Positions 7,603 to 13,029 of a stretch of 13,726 nt of DNA are shown here, one piece after another (position 1 is the stretch's first letter; every line of letters starts with the position of its first letter). Made by a program: the position numbers and the translations under genes. Under the pieces are notes generated by a model. The model was not told the DNA's origin, did no database searches, and worked only from the letters and a program-made list of their open reading frames with translations. Source of the stretch: an uncultured Candidatus Nemicrothrix sp. (GTDB lineage: Bacteria; Actinomycetota; Acidimicrobiia; Acidimicrobiales; Acidimicrobilacustridaceae); contig CAIKHC010000145.1 of assembly GCA_903827085.1 (NCBI GenBank), positions 1-13,726 on the forward strand. The letters are read 5' to 3'.

Positions 7603-7631
7603 AAACTAGGCACTACCTGCCGACCTGTCAA
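7603..7631 (-). promoter_or_regulatory. Promoter of the oppBCDF-type operon
   Basis: On the minus strand a perfect -35 box TTGACA (7631-7626) is followed after exactly 17 bp by TAGTTT (7608-7603), a TANNNT-type -10 box. Transcription should start near 7596, leaving a leader of about 100 nt with a Shine-Dalgarno before oppB. This separates the transporter operon from the phosphodiesterase gene upstream on the same strand. Confidence 0.65.
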
Positions 7632-7708
7632 CAACCTCAGACTAGGCGACGGGCTCGACGCTTGTGAACCGAGTCAACTTGAAATTGTTTACATGCGACT
7701 CGAGGCGA

Positions 7709-8479
7709 TCAGTCGGCTGCAGACCACTGTCGTCGCGACTCCATCACGGCACGTAGGACTGCTGGGCGGTCGGTCATGATCCCATCGACACCGAGGTCAA
7801 GAAGTCGATGCATTTCTTTCTCATCGTCGATTGTCCAGACATGCACGGGGAGGCCAGCCCGATGCGCCCTTCGAAGGAACCGTCTGTCGACAAGGGGCAC
7901 CTTTCCAGCGTGAGTTGGAACCTGAAGACAGTTGCCATCGGGGATTTTGCGGCCAACTCCGAAACTTGCAGCCCGCATTCGAGCGACACCCTTCGGGCCC
8001 ATAGATGTACAGACATCGTTACCGAAGAGGGTTCGGAAGTGATCGAGCCGGCGATCGGAAAACGACCCGATGCATACTCGATCGAGCGTTTGTGTCCGAC
8101 TGAGCAAGGCGGCGAGGGGCTCAACTACTTCATCGTGCTTGGCGTCGATGTTGACCCGTAGGTTCGGCCAGGTTGAGAGGAGATCCTCAAGGAGTGGGAT
8201 CGGGGCGATGCCATCGATCCGGGCCTGGGAGACCTCCGCCCAGGTGAGGTCGGAGATGAGACCGACCCGGTCCGTCACACGATCAAGGTTGTCGTCATGA
8301 AAGGCGATGATCACACCATCGGAGGTGACATGGGCGTCGGTCTCGACATACCGGAAACCGAGTTCGACTGCCCTCGAGAAAGCTTCGAGTGAATTCTCGG
8401 GCCAGTCACCAGCGCCACCTCGATGAGCGAAGGCGATGGGTCCGTCATGTTCAAGGAACGGGTGGGTCGGTTTCCTCAC
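7709..8479 (-). CDS. Glycerophosphodiester phosphodiesterase
   Basis: A 256-residue TIM-barrel enzyme that would hydrolyse glycerophosphodiesters to glycerol-3-phosphate and an alcohol, recovering carbon and phosphate from phospholipid head groups. The diagnostic GDPD motifs are present: AHRGG (18-22, catalytic His19 with Arg20), PENS (27-30), ETD (46-48, metal ligands Glu46 and Asp48), FHDDNLDR (60-67, catalytic His61) and NIDAK (110-114). The end, VHVWTIDDEKEMHRLLDLGVDGIMTDRP, is the classic family C terminus. There is no signal peptide, so it is probably cytosolic, like UgpQ. The start is GTG at 8479; a -10-like TACGGT lies 6 nt upstream and the nearest purine-rich stretch (AAGAGG) is too far away to be a Shine-Dalgarno. 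It is divergent from the SirB1-like gene. Confidence 0.94.
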   Translation of the reverse strand: MRKPTHPFLEHDGPIAFAHRGGAGDWPENSLEAFSRAVELGFRYVETDAHVTSDGVIIAFHDDNLDRVTDRVGLISDLTWAEVSQARIDGIAPIPLLEDLLSTWPNLRVNIDAKHDEVVEPLAALLSRTQTLDRVCIGSFSDRRLDHFRTLFGNDVCTSMGPKGVARMRAASFGVGRKIPDGNCLQVPTHAGKVPLVDRRFLRRAHRAGLPVHVWTIDDEKEMHRLLDLGVDGIMTDRPAVLRAVMESRRQWSAAD

Positions 8480-8485
8480 GGTCGC

Positions 8486-8491
8486 ACCGTA
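8486..8491 (-). promoter_or_regulatory. Candidate -10 box giving a leaderless phosphodiesterase mRNA
   Basis: On the minus strand, TACGGT (TANNNT type) ends 6 nt before the GTG at 8479. No Shine-Dalgarno lies at a usable distance and no clear -35 is seen. It is part of a back-to-back promoter pair in a 68-bp gap. Confidence 0.4.
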
Positions 8492-8534
8492 GACCTCTTG
8501 TGCCCGGTCGAGTCGGAAAATCCCGAGAAGCCGA

Positions 8535-8540
8535 TACCCT
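8535..8540 (+). promoter_or_regulatory. Candidate -10 box giving a leaderless SirB1-like mRNA
   Basis: TACCCT (TANNNT type) ends 7 nt before the GTG at 8548. There is no Shine-Dalgarno and no clear -35. It faces away from the phosphodiesterase -10 box in the same short gap. Confidence 0.38.
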
Positions 8541-8547
8541 CACCGCT

Positions 8548-9327
8548 GTGGAATCGACTGACCGTTTCGCGATTCTTATGGGCGGCGACGAGCACTCCAT
8601 CGCACCCGACGAAGCAGCATTTGTGCTCGCTTCTCATTTTCACGAGGGTCTCGTCGTCGAGGATCGCCTCGCTGAACTTGATGCTTTGGCTGAAGGCTGC
8701 GGATCCTCGCTCGCGGACGTTCTTGAGCACGTCTTCTCCGTTCTCGGCTTTCGGGGCAACACTGGCGGTTACTACGACCAAGACAATTCCTGCCTCGATG
8801 CCGTGATCGATCGCCGACTCGGCATCCCGATCACACTTTCCATCATCTTGATGTCTGTTGGCAGACGTGTCGGCCGTGAGATGAGCGGCATTGGGATGCC
8901 TGGCCACTTTTTAACGCTTGACGTGGAAACTGGCACCTATCTCGATGCGTTCGATCGCGGTCAGCAACTCGACGAATTCGGTTGCCAGCAGTTGTTCATG
9001 CAGCTCCACGGATCCGACGCCCCGTGGCATCAATCGATGCTCGCCCCAATCGGCACCCGCGGGATCATCCGACGGATGCTCAATAATCTGGCTCAAATCG
9101 CGGCAGGGGAGAACGACCACCGCTCGCGAATAATCGCAACCCGACTTCGGAGTCTCCTGCCGGATGCCACTATCTGGGAGCGTGCGGAATTGGCTCGTGC
9201 CTACGAAGCGTCCGGAGATTTCGATCGAGCAAGTTGTGTTCTCGAAGCAGTTGCTGCCGAAGCTCCGGACGAAGAGGCCAAGGGGTTTCGATTTGCTGCT
9301 GCGGGATTACGAGCCTTGCTGAACTAG
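8548..9327 (+). CDS. SirB1 family / transglutaminase-like core-2 protein
   Basis: A 259-residue protein of the SirB1 (YchA) family. The diagnostic stretch is GFRGNTGGYYDQDNSCLDAVIDRRLGIPITLS (68-98), followed by VGRRVG and GMPGHFLTLDV (116-126, with His120) and then YLDAFDRGQ. The C-terminal third (from about 185) is helical and TPR-like (ARAYEASGDFDRASCVLEAV). Biochemical function is not established for the family. The fold resembles transglutaminases, but I cannot assign a full catalytic triad; Cys82 sits where relatives often have Tyr. I chose the GTG at 8548 because the protein then begins MESTDRFAILMGG, matching the usual short N terminus, and a -10 box lies 7 nt upstream. Earlier codons, open back to 8389, lie inside the divergent phosphodiesterase gene. 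An ATG at 8578 is the alternative. Confidence 0.84.
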   Translation: MESTDRFAILMGGDEHSIAPDEAAFVLASHFHEGLVVEDRLAELDALAEGCGSSLADVLEHVFSVLGFRGNTGGYYDQDNSCLDAVIDRRLGIPITLSIILMSVGRRVGREMSGIGMPGHFLTLDVETGTYLDAFDRGQQLDEFGCQQLFMQLHGSDAPWHQSMLAPIGTRGIIRRMLNNLAQIAAGENDHRSRIIATRLRSLLPDATIWERAELARAYEASGDFDRASCVLEAVAAEAPDEEAKGFRFAAAGLRALLN

Positions 9328-9332
9328 AGGTG

Positions 9333-9355
9333 ACATTTAGGTGTTCGTGAAATGT
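9333..9355. repeat. Short inverted repeat upstream of pyk
   Basis: Arms ACATTT (9333-9338) and AAATGT (9350-9355) are separated by 11 bp, in the gap between the SirB1-like stop and pyk. They lie just upstream of where the pyk -35 would be. The arms are only 6 bp long, so this may be chance or a weak operator. Confidence 0.25.
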
Positions 9356-9381
9356 GCTTCAGTGCCAGTGGAGTTCACCGG

Positions 9382-9387
9382 TAGCGT
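9382..9387 (+). promoter_or_regulatory. Candidate -10 box giving a leaderless pyk mRNA
   Basis: TAGCGT (TANNNT type) ends 6 nt before the pyk ATG. A weak TTCAGT (3 of 6 match to TTGACA) lies 18 bp upstream, at 9358-9363. No Shine-Dalgarno sits between this box and the start, so transcription probably begins at the ATG. Confidence 0.42.
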
Positions 9388-9393
9388 GCAGCC

Positions 9394-10827
9394 ATGACTC
9401 GTCGCACGAAGATCATCGCCTCAATCGGCCCAGCCTCTGACGATCCGCGTGTTCTCAAGGGTCTTATCCAGTCGGGCATGGACATTGCCCGCATCAATCT
9501 TTCTCATGAGTCGCTTGATCTAGCGCTTGAGAGATACCACCGGATTCGAGCCGTTGCCGCCGAGGTGGGCAAGCCAGTTGGAATCCTGGCCGATCTCCCT
9601 GGCCCGAAAGTGCGGCTGGGCAAACTGCCGGGCGATGGAGTTTTGCTTGTTGACGGCCAAGAGTTCCTCGTCACTCCGGGCACTGATCCAAGTACGGCCG
9701 AGGTCTTTCAGGTTGATTATGAAGACTTACTGACCGACGTTCATGAAGGTGATCAGTTGGTCTTCGGCGATGGCGCCGTGCAGGTGATGTCGCTCGGACG
9801 ACAAGGAGACCATCTCCGCGTTCGGGTCAACCACGGCGGACACCTGACTGGTCGTCCAGGTATTCATATTCCGTCGGACCGGCTACGCATAGCGACACCA
9901 ACTCCAGAGGATCTTCGTTTCCTCGACGCTTTTGTCGAAGTTGGTGTCGACATGGTTGCGCTCTCTTTCGTTCGTTCGGCTCACGATGTTCGCCGAGTCG
10001 GAACTGAACCGGCTCCTCGCGGCCCGATGGTCGTCGCGAAAATTGAGACTCGCGCCGCAGTTCAGAACCTGGCGTCCATCGTGGAAGTCGCCGATGCAGT
10101 AATGGTTGCTCGCGGTGATCTCGGCTCGGAGTTTCCCATCGAAGAACTTCCGCACCTGCAGAAAGAAATCATCCGTCGTTGCATCGCCGCTGGTCGTCCT
10201 GTGATCACTGCAACCCAAATGCTCGAGTCGATGATCCACTCACCGAGCCCAACTCGTGCCGAGGCTTCTGACGTCGCCAATGCGGTCTTCGACGGATCGT
10301 CGGCGGTGATGCTCTCAGGTGAAACCGCCATAGGCGACGATCCCGAGCATGTCGTCGATGTCATGGCTCGAATCGCTGCACGGGCCGACGAAAAGTTTGA
10401 CTACGCAGGATGGCCAGCGCTGCTTGCATCGCTGCAGCTCGCCACCGGAGACAGTTCAGAGTCTCGCGTAACAAACGCAGTCACATCTGCTGCGCAACGA
10501 GCAGCGAGCGAAATTGGTGCAGCCGCGATCCTTTGCATTTCACAGAGCGGCTTCACGGTTCGGTCAGTAGCTCGCTTCCGCCCGAAGGCGAAGATTCTTG
10601 GTTTCTCTTCAGACCCTCGAACTGTTGCTCAGCTCACAATGAGTTGGGGGACGACTCCATACCTTCTCGAAGCAGCTGGCAGCGCAGATGAATTAACAAA
10701 CGAGGCGATTGCGCTCGCTAAGGAAAAGGGTGAAATCCATCCCGGCGATCTTGTCGTCGTGGTCGGAGGTTCGCGCTTTTCGAAAGGCCGTGTCACCGAC
10801 ACGGTGCGCGTCATCGAAGTGCCGTAA
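9394..10827 (+). CDS. pyk: Pyruvate kinase, predicted K+-independent type
   Basis: A 477-residue full-length enzyme converting phosphoenolpyruvate and ADP to pyruvate and ATP, the last step of glycolysis. Active-site elements are intact: MDIARINLSHE (29-39, Arg33, Asn35, Ser37), Asp67, MVVAKIETR (212-220, Lys216, Glu218), MVARGDLG (237-244, Asp242) and TATQMLESM (272-280, Thr274). The (beta/alpha)8 barrel, the inserted B domain (about 72-165) and the C-terminal regulatory domain (about 350-477) are all present. In the K+ site the sequence is DLPGPKVRL (67-75): the residue equal to Glu117 of rabbit muscle enzyme is Lys72, and Thr113/Lys114/Thr120 are Leu/Pro/Leu. This is the pattern of K+-independent enzymes. 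The gene starts 66 bp after the SirB1-like gene and 4 bp before the hydrolase gene. Confidence 0.97.
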   Translation: MTRRTKIIASIGPASDDPRVLKGLIQSGMDIARINLSHESLDLALERYHRIRAVAAEVGKPVGILADLPGPKVRLGKLPGDGVLLVDGQEFLVTPGTDPSTAEVFQVDYEDLLTDVHEGDQLVFGDGAVQVMSLGRQGDHLRVRVNHGGHLTGRPGIHIPSDRLRIATPTPEDLRFLDAFVEVGVDMVALSFVRSAHDVRRVGTEPAPRGPMVVAKIETRAAVQNLASIVEVADAVMVARGDLGSEFPIEELPHLQKEIIRRCIAAGRPVITATQMLESMIHSPSPTRAEASDVANAVFDGSSAVMLSGETAIGDDPEHVVDVMARIAARADEKFDYAGWPALLASLQLATGDSSESRVTNAVTSAAQRAASEIGAAAILCISQSGFTVRSVARFRPKAKILGFSSDPRTVAQLTMSWGTTPYLLEAAGSADELTNEAIALAKEKGEIHPGDLVVVVGGSRFSKGRVTDTVRVIEVP

Positions 10828-10831
10828 CGAC

Positions 10832-11602
10832 ATGAAGCGGGAGGTCAGCAACGGCCTTCACATAGGCCGTCTCGATCGGCCAAATGCCCCCCGAGTTCTC
10901 TTCGTTCACGGCGTGATGGACAGGGGAGCAACATTTCTTTCCGTCTCGCGGCGACTTACAAGTTCTTCGTGGTTGATATACGACCGGCGCGGGTATGGGC
11001 GTTCGAGCGTCGAGACAGTGCCCGTATTCGAAGATCATGTCGTAGACCTCGTGGCGCTCATTGAACGCGAATCTCACAACGAGCCTGTTGTGGTTGTCGG
11101 CCATAGCCTCGGCGGAACGATCGCCTTGGCGGCGGTGTCTCGTGTTGCACCATGCGTGTCGGGCGTTGTTGTCCACGAAGCCCCATTGCCGTGGCTTGAG
11201 TGGTGGCCACTGCGCGATCTGAACGGACGAAGGATTGAAGACGAGTCGTCTCACGACGCAGTAGTCCGAGTTATGGAGCGCACAGCAGGCGGGGACGTTT
11301 GGGAAGCGTTGCCAGAAGCAGTCCGAAGCCAGCGATTGTCGGAAGGTCCAGTCATGGTCTCGGAACTCGTGGGGGCCCGCAACGGCTGTCCATTCGAAGC
11401 AGAGAGGTTGGGCATGCCTGTCGTGGTATCGAGAGGCTCCCTTTCCCTTGGCCACCGCGAGCAAGCGCAGGAATGGCTGGTCGACAACCTGCCATGTGCA
11501 CATCCACATGTGATCGACGGCGCTGCGCACAATGTTCAGTCCACGAATCCTCGAGAATTCTCAGAACTACTTTCGTCGGTGATCGAGGGTGTGATCCGTT
11601 GA
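10832..11602 (+). CDS. Alpha/beta hydrolase of unknown substrate
   Basis: A 256-residue alpha/beta fold hydrolase. The nucleophile elbow is GHSLGG (90-95, Ser92), the oxyanion-side motif is VHGVMDRG (25-32), YDRRGYGRS (50-58) is the usual strand-4 to helix turn, and the catalytic histidine is probably His233 in DGAAHNV. The acid is unclear: the segment where relatives often have GExS or GxxD reads RGSLSLGHRE, so Glu210 or Glu116 (HEAPLPW) are candidates. There is no signal peptide or membrane segment, so it should be cytosolic. The substrate cannot be inferred. The ATG lies 4 bp after the pyk stop, so it is almost certainly co-transcribed with pyk. The frame is open further upstream to 10709, but that part overlaps pyk and has no hydrolase sequence. 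Confidence 0.87.
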   Translation: MKREVSNGLHIGRLDRPNAPRVLFVHGVMDRGATFLSVSRRLTSSSWLIYDRRGYGRSSVETVPVFEDHVVDLVALIERESHNEPVVVVGHSLGGTIALAAVSRVAPCVSGVVVHEAPLPWLEWWPLRDLNGRRIEDESSHDAVVRVMERTAGGDVWEALPEAVRSQRLSEGPVMVSELVGARNGCPFEAERLGMPVVVSRGSLSLGHREQAQEWLVDNLPCAHPHVIDGAAHNVQSTNPREFSELLSSVIEGVIR

Positions 11603-11606
11603 CATT

Positions 11607-11624
11607 CGTCGTAACGTAACGACG
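11607..11624. repeat. Short inverted repeat at the DUF3151 start
   Basis: Arms CGTCGT (11607-11612) and ACGACG (11619-11624) flank a 6-nt loop. The repeat spans the candidate -10 box and the first base of the DUF3151 start codon. Its small size makes chance a real possibility. Confidence 0.25.
11612..11617 (+). promoter_or_regulatory. Candidate internal -10 box before the DUF3151 gene
   Basis: TAACGT (TANNNT type) ends 6 nt before the GTG at 11624, in the leaderless position. A perfect TTGACA at 11599-11604 is only 7 bp upstream, too close to act as its -35. The box may provide a second start inside the pyk operon; confidence is low. Confidence 0.3.
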
Positions 11625-12070
11625 TGACCGAATCTCGACCTGTCAACCTTTCAACCTCCGGGCCTCCTGAGACGGTGCTTCCTGAGGAACCAGCTGCGTT
11701 GCGCCACGCCCTCGAGCAGGCAAAGCACAGCGAGTCAAACCCCCTCACCGCGATTGGCGCGATTGCGAGTGATGCACCCCGATCAAGTTCCGCATGGGCA
11801 GCAATGGGGGAGAACGCAGCATCGACCATCGAGGCCTACGCGTACTTCCGTGTCGGCTACCACCGAGGGCTCGACACCCTTCGGGCCAATGGCTGGCGCG
11901 GTTCTGGTTACGTTCGCTGGGTGCATCCCTCGAACCGCGGTTTTCTCTCCAGTCTCAACGGGCTTGCGAAAACAGCAGCGGCAATCGGTGAACTCGACGA
12001 GGCCGAACGATGCGAACTCTTTTTGCGGCAATGTGACCCCTCCTGGCCTCCGTCTGATCTTTCGAGCTGA
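11624..12070 (+). CDS. DUF3151 family protein
   Basis: A 148-residue soluble protein matching the actinobacterial DUF3151 family. The recognisable order is ETVLPEEP (16-23), a helical stretch with AIASDAPRSSSAWAAMGE, then AYAYFRVGYHRGLD, RANGWRGSGYVRW, HPSNRGFLSSLNGLAKTAAA and a C-terminal IGELDEAERCELFLRQCDP. The helical repeats around the conserved YHRGLD and NRGF motifs look TPR-like. No function is established for the family. The start is GTG at 11624, 21 bp after the hydrolase stop. The next gene, mobA, follows after 3 bp, so the two are tightly coupled. Conserved placement beside central-metabolism genes would be worth comparing, but the sequence does not show what it does. Confidence 0.86.
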   Translation: MTESRPVNLSTSGPPETVLPEEPAALRHALEQAKHSESNPLTAIGAIASDAPRSSSAWAAMGENAASTIEAYAYFRVGYHRGLDTLRANGWRGSGYVRWVHPSNRGFLSSLNGLAKTAAAIGELDEAERCELFLRQCDPSWPPSDLSS

Positions 12071-12073
12071 CTC

Positions 12074-12664
12074 GTGTCGTTGCCGAGTTTCACCGGGGTC
12101 GTACTCACCGGTGGTTCCTCCACGAGGATGGGACAAGACAAGTCCCTACTGAAAGTTCACGGTGTTGCTCTAGCCGCTTTGGTTGCAGCAGCGCTCAGCG
12201 ATGCTGGCGCGTCAGAAGTGATTGCCGTTGGGGGAGACATCGCCAGCTTGGCCTCTCTGAGGGGTATCGATCGTGCCGTTCCCGATCTTCATCCCGGTGA
12301 GGGACCCCTAGGTGGTGTCCTCACCGCGTTCGAGTGTGCTCTTGACGATGTTGTCGTGATTCTCGCCTGCGATACGCCCCAAGTAGGCGCATCGACTCCG
12401 GCTGCACTCGTTGCCGGTCTTTTCTCGGACCCCCAGGTGGCGGTGTCCTATGCCGTGGTCGACAATCGAATCCAGCCGCTTACGGCGGCATGGCGACGCA
12501 GCCTTGCGTGGGAGCCGCTTCAGGCGGCGTTTGATCAAGGCGTTCGTGCTCCACGAAGCGTCCTCGGAGCTCTCACCGTTTCGGAGGTCCGGACGATTGC
12601 GCCCGAAGCAGTCGAGGACGTTGATCATCCCGAGGACCTCCAACGCTACGCTGCCGGTTCGTAG
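12074..12664 (+). CDS. mobA: Molybdenum cofactor guanylyltransferase MobA
   Basis: A 196-residue nucleotidyltransferase, close to the usual length for MobA. It would join GMP to molybdopterin-molybdate to make the guanine dinucleotide cofactor used by DMSO-reductase-family enzymes. The N-terminal nucleotide motif is LTGGSSTRMGQDKSLL (11-26, Lys23). GEGPLGGVLTAF (75-86) and the metal-binding Asp100 in ACDTP (98-102) follow, and NRIQPLTAAW (131-140) matches the MobA segment that contacts the pterin side. Relatives such as CofC and MocA share the fold, but the GPLGG, CDTP and QPL combination favours MobA. The start is GTG at 12074, 3 bp after the DUF3151 stop, with no Shine-Dalgarno, so translation is probably coupled. 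No other cofactor-synthesis gene or molybdoenzyme is in the window. Confidence 0.88.
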   Translation: MSLPSFTGVVLTGGSSTRMGQDKSLLKVHGVALAALVAAALSDAGASEVIAVGGDIASLASLRGIDRAVPDLHPGEGPLGGVLTAFECALDDVVVILACDTPQVGASTPAALVAGLFSDPQVAVSYAVVDNRIQPLTAAWRRSLAWEPLQAAFDQGVRAPRSVLGALTVSEVRTIAPEAVEDVDHPEDLQRYAAGS

Positions 12665-12673
12665 TACGAACCG
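12655..12673. promoter_or_regulatory. Perfect 19-bp palindrome across the mobA stop codon
   Basis: CGGTTCGTA-G-TACGAACCG has perfect 9-bp arms around a single central G. The mobA stop codon (12662-12664) is in its centre, and it ends 20 bp before the rhodanese start. As RNA it can fold into an 8-bp stem with a 3-nt loop. No T-run follows, so a classic terminator is unlikely. It fits an operator for a dimeric regulator, or an mRNA stem that separates the expression of mobA and rhodanese. Confidence 0.55.
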
Positions 12674-12693
12674 ACACAGAACGAGGGCAACCG

Positions 12694-13020
12694 GTGAGTT
12701 CAGTCCCAGAAATCGATCTCAGTGAACTTGAACGCTTGCTTGCAACGGGAGCAGTTCTCGTCGATGTTCGCGAAGACGATGAATATGCCGATGGCCATGT
12801 TGCGGGCGCTCTCCACGTCGCATTGTCGACTGTTCCTGAAAGATTCTCGGAGATTCCCTCTTCTGGTCCTGTCTATGTGATCTGCGCCATCGGTGGCCGA
12901 AGCGCCCGCGCTGCAGAATTCCTCAGGGGCCAAGGAATCGACGCGATCAACGTCGCCGGCGGAACCAACGGTTGGGTCGACAGTGGACGTGCTGTTGTTC
13001 TCGGCGATTCGTCGGTCTGA
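12694..13020 (+). CDS. Single-domain rhodanese-like sulfurtransferase
   Basis: A 108-residue protein made of one rhodanese domain. The N-terminal VLVDVRE (21-27), EYADGHVAGALHV (30-42) and the active-site loop VYVICAIGGRSARAAEFL (60-77), with persulfide-forming Cys64 and Arg69, are all intact. NVAGGTNGWVDSG (86-98) is the usual C-terminal motif. Such proteins carry sulfur as a cysteine persulfide for cofactor or tRNA thiolation, or for detoxification; which one applies is not visible here. Proximity to mobA might point to molybdopterin sulfur supply, but that is inference. The start is GTG at 12694, with GAGGG about 6 nt upstream. It follows mobA by 29 bp (containing most of the palindrome) and precedes rnd by 9 bp. 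Confidence 0.93.
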   Translation: MSSVPEIDLSELERLLATGAVLVDVREDDEYADGHVAGALHVALSTVPERFSEIPSSGPVYVICAIGGRSARAAEFLRGQGIDAINVAGGTNGWVDSGRAVVLGDSSV

Positions 13021-13029
13021 CGAACACAA

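Noticed and set aside
8389..8547. Upstream extension of the SirB1-like frame.
   Set aside because: It lies mostly antisense in the phosphodiesterase gene and encodes Arg-rich sequence not seen in the family. The GTG at 8548 fits better.
10709..10831. Extension of the hydrolase frame into pyk.
   Set aside because: It overlaps the pyruvate kinase C terminus in another frame. The hydrolase fold begins only after the ATG at 10832.
10811..11530. 239-codon minus-strand frame opposite the alpha/beta hydrolase.
   Set aside because: The plus-strand hydrolase has a nucleophile elbow and catalytic histidine. The antisense product is rich in His, Arg, Cys and Trp without any motif.
11599..11604. Perfect TTGACA before the DUF3151 gene as a -35 box.
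   Set aside because: A -10 at 17 bp would fall inside the start codon and shows no match. The nearest TANNNT is only 7 bp away. It also spans the last codons and stop of the hydrolase gene.
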